This document shows, one piece after another, positions 17,885-26,047 of a stretch of 64,000 nt of DNA. The stretch's first letter is position 1. Each line of letters starts with the position of its first letter. Made by a program: the position numbers and the translations under genes. Under the pieces are notes generated by a model, which searched no databases, was not told where the DNA came from, and saw nothing but the letters and a program-made list of their open reading frames with translations. The stretch is from positions 1 through 64,000 of the forward strand of contig QAIB01000002.1 of the NCBI GenBank assembly GCA_030418545.1, read 5' to 3'. This DNA comes from Xenophilus aerolatus. GTDB taxonomy: Bacteria; Pseudomonadota; Gammaproteobacteria; Burkholderiales; Burkholderiaceae_C.

Positions 17885-18336
17885 TCGACTTCGGCGATCA
17901 GTTCGATCTCGACGCAGGCGCCCATCGGGATCTGCGCCACGCCGAAGGCGCTGCGTGCATGCGCGCCCTTGTCGCCGAAGACCTCGGCGAAGAGCTCGCT
18001 GGCGCCGTTGGTGACCAGGTGCTGCTCGGTGAAGGTCGGGGCCGAGTTCACGAGGCTCATCACCTTGACGATGCGCTTGATCTTGTCGAGATCGCCCACA
18101 GCCGCCTTCAGCGTGCCGAGCAGGTCGACGGCGATGGCGCGCGCGGCGGTCTTGCCCTCGTCGGTGCCCATGTTCACGCCCAGCTGACCGACCCAGGGCT
18201 TGCCGTCCTTGCGGGCGATGTGGCCGGACAGGAAGACGAGGTTGCCGGTGCGCACGAAGGGCACGTAGGCCGCTGCGGGGACCGAAACGGGCGGCAGTTC
18301 GATGCCGAGCTGGGCGAGCTTGTCTTGGACGCTCAT
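17881..18336 (-). CDS. RidA-family (YjgF/YER057c/UK114) enamine/imine deaminase-like protein
   Basis: 151 residues, the longer subgroup of RidA-like proteins (classic RidA is about 128). FLSGHIARKDGKPW, VGDLDKIKRIVKVM and ARSAFGVAQIPMGACVEIELIA give the family fold; the arginine in the last segment (HARSAF) is where RidA has its substrate-binding Arg. These trimers hydrolyse reactive enamines or imines, or act in catabolic steps. It is first of a RidA-SDR-LysR-tcuA-tcuB-Bug run on the minus strand, with a 4-bp overlap to the SDR gene, so it may detoxify or process an intermediate of that pathway. Confidence 0.88.
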   Translation of the reverse strand: MSVQDKLAQLGIELPPVSVPAAAYVPFVRTGNLVFLSGHIARKDGKPWVGQLGVNMGTDEGKTAARAIAVDLLGTLKAAVGDLDKIKRIVKVMSLVNSAPTFTEQHLVTNGASELFAEVFGDKGAHARSAFGVAQIPMGACVEIELIAEVE

Positions 18337-18360
18337 GGAAAGTTCTCCTGACAGGGTGAT

Positions 18361-18420
18361 GAATGAAATCGGCCGGCGACGCCCGCCGGTATTGGGCGAG
18401 CAGCTATCTTTTCGATAGCA
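18361..18420 (-). repeat. Dispersed palindromic element, GATAGC type (copy B)
   Basis: On the minus strand it reads GCTATCGAAAAGATAGC (18403-18419, a 6-bp hairpin), then CTGCTCGCCC, an imperfect GC-rich hairpin, then CGGCCGATTTCATTC. The same order of parts occurs at 60923-60990 and, with variation, at 27308-27373, 43043-43100 and 52427-52487. It lies in the 92-bp gap between the RidA-like and transglutaminase-like genes. Confidence 0.7.
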
Positions 18421-18428
18421 AATGCGAG

Positions 18429-19391
18429 TCAGGCCACAGCGGGCGGCCCGGCCTCGGCCAGCTCATCGTAAGGCCGCACCGTGACGCCCACGTCCAGCAC
18501 GTGGCGCGCGACGCCGTGCAGCACGCCGCGCATGGGCGACACGTCGGCGTAGTCGCGGCCGATGGCGAGCACGACGTAGTCCTCGCCGGGCTGGCGGCCG
18601 TTGGTGGGGTCGAAGCCGGCCCAGTCGCCCGCGGTGACGGAGGTGGCCTCGTCGTCGTCGTCGCCGTCCTCGGCCGCATGGCCGGGCAGGTAGACCTCGA
18701 CCCAGGCGTGCGAGGCGTCGGCACCGACCAGGCGCGGCTGGCCCGGCGGCGGCTGCGTGAGCAAATAGCCGCTGACGTAGCGCGCGGGCAGGCCCAGGCC
18801 ACGGCAGCAGGCGATCATGATGTGCGCGAAGTCCTGGCACACGCCGCGGCGCTGCGCCAGGGCTTCCACGGCCGGCGTGTTGATCTCGGTGCTGCCGCTG
18901 TCGTAGTCGAAGTCGCGGTACATGCGCAGGGTGAGGTCCATCGCCGCCTCGAAGATCGGCCGGCCGGGCGTGAAGCTCTGGCGCGCGTAGGCGAGGAAGT
19001 CGTCGTGCAGCGGCACGTAGCGCGAGGGGAACACGAACTCCGAGGCCGGGTCGTCGTGCACGCCCTTGCGGTAGCGGAAGCGTTCGCGCACGGTCTCCCA
19101 GGGCAGTTCGGGCGCGGCCTCGGGGGCCAGCTGCGGCGGGGCGGTCTCGACCAGGCTCTCGGCCGTCACCACGAGCTGGTCGTGCGTCGACTCCAGCGCA
19201 AAGAAGGCGCGCGTGTTGCCGTACACGTCGATGGATTCGCTGCGCTGCGCCGGCTCGGGGCTGACCGACAGGCGGTGGTTCAGCAGGCGCTGGCAGGCGC
19301 GCGTGAGCGGCTTGAGGTGCGCCATGTGCTGGGCCGTCTCGACGGCCGGCGAGTAGTCGTAGCGCGTTTCGTGGGTGACGTGGAGCAGCAT
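18429..19391 (-). CDS. Transglutaminase-like (BTLCP-type) cysteine protease-fold protein
   Basis: 320 residues. An N-terminal beta-rich bacterial-transglutaminase-like domain (LLHVTHETRYDYSPAV) is followed by the transglutaminase core with the triad C185 (RRGVCQDFAH), H228 (DASHAWVEVYLPG) and D261 (GFDPTNG). No signal peptide, so cytoplasmic. There is an acidic insert EDGDDDDEA between His and Asp. Members cluster with circularly permuted ATP-grasp and alpha-E proteins, exactly as here, and are predicted to cleave or transfer the amide-linked products. It is the last gene of the minus-strand run 25908-18429, 170 bp after the ATP-grasp gene. Confidence 0.9.
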   Translation of the reverse strand: MLLHVTHETRYDYSPAVETAQHMAHLKPLTRACQRLLNHRLSVSPEPAQRSESIDVYGNTRAFFALESTHDQLVVTAESLVETAPPQLAPEAAPELPWETVRERFRYRKGVHDDPASEFVFPSRYVPLHDDFLAYARQSFTPGRPIFEAAMDLTLRMYRDFDYDSGSTEINTPAVEALAQRRGVCQDFAHIMIACCRGLGLPARYVSGYLLTQPPPGQPRLVGADASHAWVEVYLPGHAAEDGDDDDEATSVTAGDWAGFDPTNGRQPGEDYVVLAIGRDYADVSPMRGVLHGVARHVLDVGVTVRPYDELAEAGPPAVA

Positions 19392-19460
19392 GACAGACGA
19401 GAAGTGGGCTTAGCGCCCGTTGCGCGTCGCATTCCCCTGTTCCGACGGCCGCGGAGCAGG

Positions 19461-19560
19461 CCATCCGGGGACATCCGCGGAACCGGCTTTGCCGGGCCGC
19501 TGGATGTGCCCCCTCGAAGGGGGTTGGCGAAGCGCGAAGCGCGCAGACTGGGGGTGGGCC
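19461..19560 (-). repeat. Complex palindromic intergenic repeat (CCCCCT/AGGGGG type)
   Basis: Nested palindromes fill 100 bp. GGGGACATCCGCGG (19467-19480) pairs imperfectly with CCGCTGGATGTGCCCC (19497-19512), enclosing CCGGC-TTT-GCCGG (19483-19495). CCCCCT-CGA-AGGGGG (19509-19523) overlaps the outer arm. It ends in GCGAAGCGCGAAGCGCGC. On the minus strand it reads in the same order as the block inserted in glpK at 43735-43829. It may form a strong RNA structure between the ATP-grasp and transglutaminase genes. Confidence 0.7.
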
Positions 19561-19561
19561 A

Positions 19562-22297
19562 TTACACCCCCACGGAACGCACGGTGTCGGACGTGAGGGT
19601 GAAGTAGCGCACGCCGATGGCGTCGGACACGTGGTACGCAGCGTTCTCGCAGGCCTCGAGCACTTCCATCAGTGCGCCGTAGCGCGCGTCGGGGCCGGCG
19701 TGGCACAGCCGTTCCAGCGTCCAGGCCGCGGGGTCGGGCAGCTCGTGCGACAGCGCGGTGAGCTTGCCCGGCGCGCTGCCGGCCAGGCGCGCGATGCGCC
19801 CGCGCAGCGTTTGCGCCACCCAGGCCAGCGAACGCGGGTTGTCGCCGTCGAGCACCAGCAGGTCGACCAGCGTGGCGACGTCGCGCCGCTGCTGGTAGCG
19901 CGCGTGGAAGGTGATGGTGCTGTCGAAGAGCGCGACCATGGCCTCGAAGCCAGCGACCTCGTGCACCGTGCCCTGCACGAAGCCGGCGGCCAGCGCGTTC
20001 GACAGGAAGCCCAGCCGTTCGATGTGGCGGCCGATGGACAGCAGCCGCCAGGCGTCGTCGCGCGTCATGCGGTCGGTCTGCGCGCCGGTGATGGCCGACA
20101 GCATGGCGCTGGCCGCCTCGAGCGAGCGCTGCGTGGCGCCGATGGCATAGCGGCCTTCGCCCGATTCGCCGGCCTGCTCGGCCATGCGGCGCAGGAACTC
20201 CGCCTCGGCGCGCACGATGTGGTTCCAGTGTTCCTGCGACAGCCGCTCGCGCACGGCGGCGGCCGCCTCGCGCAGGCAGCGCAGGTTGAAGCCCAGGCTG
20301 CGGCCCCGCCGCACGTCGCCCAGTTCGGCGATCAGCGCGCGCTCGAACACGCGGCGCGACTGCGCGGCGCGCGGGCCGTCCTGCAGGTGCTGCACGTCGG
20401 GCAGCTCGCGCGGCACCAGGGCGTTACGCTGGCACAGGTCGTGCAGCCAGCCGACCAGCGAGCGCGAGGACTGGTCCTCGCCGCTCAGCAGGTCCAGGCT
20501 CAGGCGGGCCAGGCGCAGCGTGTTCTCGGCGCGCTCGGTGTAGCGGCCCAGCCAGAACATGTTCTCGGCCGCGCGGCTGGTGACCGGGGCGCGGTGGCGC
20601 GCCAGCGAGGCCGGCGTGGCATGCGGTGCGAGCAGGGTGGTGCGGTCCACCTCGCCGTCGGTCTGCACCCACACGTCGGCGCTGCTGCCGCCGCGCTGCA
20701 TGGAGGCGATCTGCGCATCGGGGCCCGCCAGGCGCGCCAGGCCGCCGGGCAGCACGCGCCAGGACTGCGGCCCATCGTTGACCGCGAACACGCGCAGCAG
20801 CACCGCCTTGGGCGCGATGTGGCCGGGGCCGAGGTCCTGTGCCCAGGTCGGCATCTGCGACAGGGGCATGAAGCGCTGCACCGTGTGGGCGTCGCCCTGG
20901 CGCATGATGCGGCCGGCCCATTCGTCGAGCTCGCGCCGGCCGAGCTGGGTGCCCAGCACCGCGTCGAAGCCCGGATGCGCATCGGAACCCGGGTAGGTCG
21001 GCTTGATGGCGCAGTCGGCCAGCTGCGGCAGGACCGATTCCATCGCGGCACGCTCGCCGCACCACCAGGTGGGCAGGGCCGGCAGGCTCAGCTTCTCGCC
21101 GATCAGGTGCTGTGCGAGCGCGGGCAGGAAGCCCAGCATGGCCGGCGATTCGAGGAATGCCGAGCCGGGCGTGTTGGCCACCAGCACGTTGCCGGCGCGG
21201 ATGGCCTGCAGCAGGCCGGGCACGCCCAGGGTGGAGTCGGGCCGCAGCTCCAGCGGGTCGAGGTACTGGTCGTCGAGCCGCTTGATGAGCCCATGCACGG
21301 GGCGCAGGCCCTGCAGCGTCTTGAGGTAGAGGCGCTCGTCGCGCACCGTGAGGTCGCTGCCCTCGACCAGCGTCACGCCCAGGTAGCGGGCCAGGTACGC
21401 GTGCTCGAAGTAGGTCTCGTTGTAGGGGCCGGGCGTGAGCAGCGCGATGTGCGGCGGCGCGCCGGCCGGGCACATGGCCTGCAGGCCTTCCATCATGGCG
21501 CTGTAGGTGGCGGCCAGCCGCTGCACCTGCAGCGACTCGAAGGCCTGCGGGAACTGGCGCGAGATGGCGAGGCGGTTCTCCAGCAGGTAGCCCAGGCCCG
21601 AGGGCGCCTGCGTGCGCTGCGAGACCACCCACCAGTTGCCGTCGGGGCCGCGGGCGAGGTCGAAGGCGGCGATGCGCAGCCAGGTGTCGCCCGGCGGCCG
21701 AACGCCGTGCATGGCGCGCAGGTAGCCGGGATGGCCGCGCACCAGGGCGGCCGGCAGCAGGCCCTCGGACAGCAGCTTCTGCGGGCCGTAGACGTCGGCC
21801 AGCACGCGGTCGAGCACGCGCGTGCGCTGGATCACGCCGGCCTCGATCTGCGCCCAGCTCTGCGGTGGAACGATGAGCGGGAAGAGGTCGAGCGACCAGG
21901 GGCGCTGCGGCCCGTCGCGGTCGGCGTACACGTTGTAGGTGACGCCGTTGTCGCGGATCTGGCGCTCCAGGCTCACGGCGCGCCGCGGCAGGTCGGCGAA
22001 GCCGGCCGGGCCGAGCGCCTCGAAGAACTCGCTCCACGCGGGCGTCAGCGGCGGCTTCGGCGTGGTCGCCGGCGCGGCCGCCTCGGAGACCGCTTCGACG
22101 GGTGGCGGTTCGAGCGCATCGTGCAGCGGTGCGACCGGTGCGATGGCACGCGCGGCAGGTGCCGGCGTGGCCGGCGTGACCGAGCCGCGCAGCTCGTCGA
22201 AATGGCCGGGCTGTGCCGGCGGGGCGAGCGCGGACGCGAAGGCGGCCGGCGATTCCAGCGCCTGCGCGTCGAAGAGAGAGTCGTTCAGCGAATCCAC
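19562..22297 (-). CDS. Fused circularly permuted ATP-grasp / alpha-E domain protein
   Basis: 911-residue fusion. Residues 1-115 are a low-complexity Ala/Pro-rich leader. A circularly permuted ATP-grasp ligase spans about 120-560, with LLTPGPYNETYFEHAYLA, the metal/ATP motif KRLDDQYLDPLELRPDSTLG and RAGNVLVANTPGSAFLES. The alpha-helical alpha-E domain starts near M580 (ENMFWLGRYTERAENTLRLA) and runs to the end. ATP-grasp enzymes make amide bonds through acyl phosphates; the alpha-E partner's role is unknown. Elsewhere these two halves are separate genes, as at 37047-39536. It lies between the giant transglutaminase-DUF2126 gene and the small transglutaminase gene. Confidence 0.92.
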   Translation of the reverse strand: MDSLNDSLFDAQALESPAAFASALAPPAQPGHFDELRGSVTPATPAPAARAIAPVAPLHDALEPPPVEAVSEAAAPATTPKPPLTPAWSEFFEALGPAGFADLPRRAVSLERQIRDNGVTYNVYADRDGPQRPWSLDLFPLIVPPQSWAQIEAGVIQRTRVLDRVLADVYGPQKLLSEGLLPAALVRGHPGYLRAMHGVRPPGDTWLRIAAFDLARGPDGNWWVVSQRTQAPSGLGYLLENRLAISRQFPQAFESLQVQRLAATYSAMMEGLQAMCPAGAPPHIALLTPGPYNETYFEHAYLARYLGVTLVEGSDLTVRDERLYLKTLQGLRPVHGLIKRLDDQYLDPLELRPDSTLGVPGLLQAIRAGNVLVANTPGSAFLESPAMLGFLPALAQHLIGEKLSLPALPTWWCGERAAMESVLPQLADCAIKPTYPGSDAHPGFDAVLGTQLGRRELDEWAGRIMRQGDAHTVQRFMPLSQMPTWAQDLGPGHIAPKAVLLRVFAVNDGPQSWRVLPGGLARLAGPDAQIASMQRGGSSADVWVQTDGEVDRTTLLAPHATPASLARHRAPVTSRAAENMFWLGRYTERAENTLRLARLSLDLLSGEDQSSRSLVGWLHDLCQRNALVPRELPDVQHLQDGPRAAQSRRVFERALIAELGDVRRGRSLGFNLRCLREAAAAVRERLSQEHWNHIVRAEAEFLRRMAEQAGESGEGRYAIGATQRSLEAASAMLSAITGAQTDRMTRDDAWRLLSIGRHIERLGFLSNALAAGFVQGTVHEVAGFEAMVALFDSTITFHARYQQRRDVATLVDLLVLDGDNPRSLAWVAQTLRGRIARLAGSAPGKLTALSHELPDPAAWTLERLCHAGPDARYGALMEVLEACENAAYHVSDAIGVRYFTLTSDTVRSVGV

Positions 22298-22404
22298 AGC
22301 CGGGCCATTGTCACACCCTCGTCATCGACGGCGGGTGCACGCGGCAGGCCGCGAAGGCCGCGCGCGGCGGCGGCGTGACAAAAGCACGCGCCGTCGCGCA
22401 TTTC
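22298..22404. other. GC-rich gap between ATP-grasp fusion and DUF2126 genes
   Basis: 107 bases with an imperfect GC-rich stem-loop on either side of GTGACAAAAGCAC (about 22362-22400). No gene and no clear promoter. The hairpin could attenuate transcription from the upstream DUF2126 gene into the ATP-grasp gene; that is a guess. Confidence 0.3.
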
Positions 22405-25400
22405 TCATCGCCGCAGGTCGAGGGTGAACGGGAACTCGCGGCTGCCCGTGACCTCGATGTTGGCCGGCGGCGTGCGCAGCATGCCCGGTGTGTGGCCCAT
22501 GCGCGAGAAGCGCGCGAGGCGCCGGCTCTCGGCCTCGTAGGCGTTGACCGGGAAGGTCGTGTAGTTGCGCCCGCCCGGATGCGCCACGTGGTACTGGCAG
22601 CCGCCGATCGAGCGCTTCATCCAGGTGTCCACCAGGTCGATGGTCAGCGGTGCATGCGGCTGGATGGTCGGGTGCAGCGAGGACGGCGGATTCCATGCCT
22701 TGTAGCGAACGCCCGCCACGTACTCGCCCGCGACGCCGGTGGGCTGCAGCGGCAGCACCTGGCCGTTGACGGTGACCACGTAGCGGCTCTGGTTCAGGCC
22801 CGTCACGCGCACCTCGATGCGCTCCAGCGAGGAGTCGACGTAGCGCACGGTGCCGCCGATCGCGCCTTCCTCGCCCATCACGTGCCAGGGCTCCAGCGCG
22901 TTGCGCAGCGACAGCTCCACGCCCATGGCCTGCACCTCGCCCACCAGCGGGAAGCGGAACTCGAAGTGCGGCGCGAACCATTCGGCCTCGAAGGCGAAAC
23001 CGGCCTGGCGCATCTCGCTGATGACGTCGTCGAAGTCCATCTTGACGAAGGTCGGCAGCAGGAAGCGGTCGTGCAGCTCGGTGCCCCAGCGCGTGGCGGG
23101 CGCGGCGTAGGGCGCGTCCCAGAAGCGGGCGACGAGCGCGCGCAGCAGCAGCTGCTGCACGATGCTCATGCGGGCATGCGGCGGCATCTCGAAGGCCCGC
23201 AGTTCGAGCAGGCCCAGGCGGCCGGTGGGACCGTCGGGCGAGTAGAGCTTGTCGATGCAGAACTCGCTGCGGTGCGTGTTGCCGGTGACGTCGATGAGGA
23301 TGTTGCGCAGCGTGCGGTCCACCAGCCAGGGCGGCATGCTCTGGCCGTAGATCTCGCGGTTCTTCGCGATCTCCTTGAGGGCGATCTCCAGCTCGTAGAC
23401 CTGGTCGTTGCGGGCTTCGTCCACGCGCGGCGCCTGGCTGGTCGGGCCGATGAACATGCCCGAGAACAGGTACGACAGCGACGGGTGGTTGTGCCAGTAC
23501 AGCAGCAGGCTGGCCAGCAGCTCGGGCTTGCGCAGGAAGGGGCTGTCGGAAGGCGTGGCGCCGCCGAGCACGAAGTGGTTGCCGCCGCCGGTGCCGGTGT
23601 GGCGGCCGTCGGTCATGAACTTCTCGGCCGACAGGCGCGTCTGGAAGGCCGCGTCGTAGAGGAACTCGGTGTGCTGCACCAGCTCGCCCCAGCTGTGGGC
23701 GGGGTGGATGTTGACTTCGATCACGCCCGGGTCGGGCGTGACCTGCAGCAGCTTCAGGCGCGGGTCGCGCGGCGGCGGGTAGCCCTCGAGCACGATCTTC
23801 ACGCCCAGTTCCTCGGCCGTCGCCTCGACGGCGGCGAGCAGGTCGAGGTAGTCCTCCAGCCAGGCCAGCGGCGGCATGAACACGTACAGGATGCCCGAGG
23901 CGTTGCCCACCTTCTCGGCGGCCGGGCCGTTGGCGCGGCGCGGGTCGCGCGCCTCGACGCACAGCGCCGTGCGGGTGATCCAGTGGGCGGATTCGTTGCG
24001 CAGCGGGAAGCGCACGTTCGCGCCCTCGGCCGTCTGCGTGCGGGCCGATGCCGGACCCTGGCCCTGCGGGCCGGTGCCGAACTGCATGCGGTAGGTGCTC
24101 GGGGCCTGCTGCGGCGTGCCATGGGCATAGGGCACGGTGCCGCGGTCGGCGGCGGCCAGGCCGGTCATGCCCGTGTAGCGGCTGCGGAAGTCGCTGGGCG
24201 AGGGCAGCGGCACGCTCGGCGCGTTCGGGTCGCGGTCGACCAGGTAGGGGTAGTCGCCCTTGCTGGCCCAGGGCTGCGAGTCGAGCGGCAGGCGATAGCC
24301 CATCGGCGAATCGCCCGGGATGAGGTACATGCGGTCGTCGCGCAGGAACCAGGGGCCGGTCTTCCAGCCGCCGCCGGCCAGCGCGGGATTGCCGCCGGCC
24401 GAGGCCGGCTCCAGCGGCAGCACGTAGCCGATCACCGCGTCGAGCTTCTGCGTGAAGACGCGGCGCAGGCGCGCGCGCTCGAGTTCGTCGTCCAGCTTGG
24501 ACTCGAAGGGGTCGACGTTCACCGGCAGGCGGCGTTCGCGCCAGAGGTAGTAGTACACGTCCTCGTAGCCGGGCTGAATGAAGCGTTCGGCCAGGCCCAG
24601 CTTCTCGGCCAGCTTGTAGGTGAAGCGGCGCGCGTCCTCGCTGGTGTAGTGCGCGGGCTGGCGCTCGTCGGCGAAGAGGGCCGGGTTGTGCCAGACCGGC
24701 TGGCCGTCGGCGCGCCAGAAGATCGACAGCGCCCAGCGCGGCAGCTGTTCGCCCGGGTACCACTTGCCCTGGCCGAAGTGCAGGAAGCCGCCGTGGCCGT
24801 ATTCGCTGCGCAGGCGGTCGACCAACTCGGTGGCGTAGCCGCGCTTGGTGGGGCCGAGCGCGTCGGTGTTCCATTCGGCCGCGTCGCGGTCGGAGGTGGC
24901 GACGTAGGTCGGCTCGCCGCCCATGGTCAGGCGCACGTCGCCCGCGGCCAGGCGCGCGTCGACGGCTTCGCCCAGGGCCAGCACCTCGGCCCACTGGTCG
25001 TCGGTATAGGGCTTGGTCACGCGCGGCGATTCGTACACCCGCGTGACGTTCATCTCGTGGCTGAAGTCGACCTCGGCCTCGTCCATCAGGCCCTCGATGG
25101 GCGCGGCGCTCGACGGCGTGGGCGTGCAGGCCAGCGGGATGTGGCCTTCGCCGGCCAGCAGGCCCGAAGTCGCGTCGAGCCCGATCCAGCCCGCGCCGGG
25201 CAGGTAGACCTCGCACCAGGCATGCAGGTCGGTGAAGTCGACCGTGGTGCCGCTCGGGCCGTCGAGTGCCTTCACGTCGGGCGTGAGCTGGATCAGGTAG
25301 CCCGAGACGAAGCGCGCCGCCAGGCCCATGTGGCGCAGCAGCTGGACCAGCAGCCAGCCCGAGTCGCGGCAGGAGCCGGAGGCGTTCTGCAGCGTCTGCT

Positions 25401-25908
25401 CGGGCGTCTGCACGCCAGGCTCCATGCGGATCAGGTACTTGACGTCCTGCTGCACCTGCTGGTTGATCTGCACGAGGAAGTCGATGGTGCGCTTCTCGGT
25501 GCGGTCGATCTTGTCGAGGTAGGCCTGCACCAGCGGCGTCGCGGGCTCGGCCACCAGGTAGGGTGCGAGTTCCTCGGCCAGTTCCTTCGAGTACTTGAAG
25601 GGGAAGTTCTCGGCCTGCGGTTCGAGGAAGAAGTCGAAGGGGTTGTAGACCGCCATCTCGACCACGAGGTCGACGGTGACCTTGAACTCGGTCGTCTTCT
25701 TCGGGAAGACCAGCCGTGCCAGGTAGTTGGCGAAGGGATCCTGCTGCCAGTTGATGAAGTGCTCGGCCGGCTCGACACGCAGCGAGTACGAGATCACGTT
25801 GCTGCGGCAATGGGGCGCGGGGCGCAGGCGAACCACCTGCGGGCCGAGCTGCACCGGCCGGTCGTACCTGTAGTGAGTGACGTGATGAAGGGCGGCGTGG
25901 ATCGACAT
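22405..25908 (-). CDS. Giant transglutaminase-DUF2126 protein
   Basis: 1167 residues, normal for this family. The N-terminal 300 residues are a bacterial transglutaminase-like domain plus transglutaminase core with C180 (GSCRDSGWLL), H229 (DLHAWCEVYLPG) and D245 (GLDATSG). The long remainder is DUF2126, including GGEPTYVATSDRDAAEWN and, further on, a GGGNHFVLGG segment. DUF2126 has been proposed from comparative genomics to be a carboxylate-amine ligase of the glutamine-synthetase-like fold; I know of no assigned substrate. It is the first gene of the run and divergent from comEC (139-bp gap). Confidence 0.9.
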   Translation of the reverse strand: MSIHAALHHVTHYRYDRPVQLGPQVVRLRPAPHCRSNVISYSLRVEPAEHFINWQQDPFANYLARLVFPKKTTEFKVTVDLVVEMAVYNPFDFFLEPQAENFPFKYSKELAEELAPYLVAEPATPLVQAYLDKIDRTEKRTIDFLVQINQQVQQDVKYLIRMEPGVQTPEQTLQNASGSCRDSGWLLVQLLRHMGLAARFVSGYLIQLTPDVKALDGPSGTTVDFTDLHAWCEVYLPGAGWIGLDATSGLLAGEGHIPLACTPTPSSAAPIEGLMDEAEVDFSHEMNVTRVYESPRVTKPYTDDQWAEVLALGEAVDARLAAGDVRLTMGGEPTYVATSDRDAAEWNTDALGPTKRGYATELVDRLRSEYGHGGFLHFGQGKWYPGEQLPRWALSIFWRADGQPVWHNPALFADERQPAHYTSEDARRFTYKLAEKLGLAERFIQPGYEDVYYYLWRERRLPVNVDPFESKLDDELERARLRRVFTQKLDAVIGYVLPLEPASAGGNPALAGGGWKTGPWFLRDDRMYLIPGDSPMGYRLPLDSQPWASKGDYPYLVDRDPNAPSVPLPSPSDFRSRYTGMTGLAAADRGTVPYAHGTPQQAPSTYRMQFGTGPQGQGPASARTQTAEGANVRFPLRNESAHWITRTALCVEARDPRRANGPAAEKVGNASGILYVFMPPLAWLEDYLDLLAAVEATAEELGVKIVLEGYPPPRDPRLKLLQVTPDPGVIEVNIHPAHSWGELVQHTEFLYDAAFQTRLSAEKFMTDGRHTGTGGGNHFVLGGATPSDSPFLRKPELLASLLLYWHNHPSLSYLFSGMFIGPTSQAPRVDEARNDQVYELEIALKEIAKNREIYGQSMPPWLVDRTLRNILIDVTGNTHRSEFCIDKLYSPDGPTGRLGLLELRAFEMPPHARMSIVQQLLLRALVARFWDAPYAAPATRWGTELHDRFLLPTFVKMDFDDVISEMRQAGFAFEAEWFAPHFEFRFPLVGEVQAMGVELSLRNALEPWHVMGEEGAIGGTVRYVDSSLERIEVRVTGLNQSRYVVTVNGQVLPLQPTGVAGEYVAGVRYKAWNPPSSLHPTIQPHAPLTIDLVDTWMKRSIGGCQYHVAHPGGRNYTTFPVNAYEAESRRLARFSRMGHTPGMLRTPPANIEVTGSREFPFTLDLRR

Positions 25909-26047
25909 GGGTTGAGGCTCGGGTGCTTGTTATGGGTACGGTCCGCGCTGTGGCGCGGCCGACCGGCGCCATACTAGCCGACAAGCCAAGCAAGGAATGC
26001 GCCACGACAGCGTCATGGTGCCGTGCCTGACGCGGAAGGTTCAAGGG

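Noticed and set aside
19631-22378. 915-codon open frame opposite the ATP-grasp/alpha-E fusion
   Set aside because: Same kind of shadow: composition follows the complement of a GC-rich gene, and no motif is recognisable.
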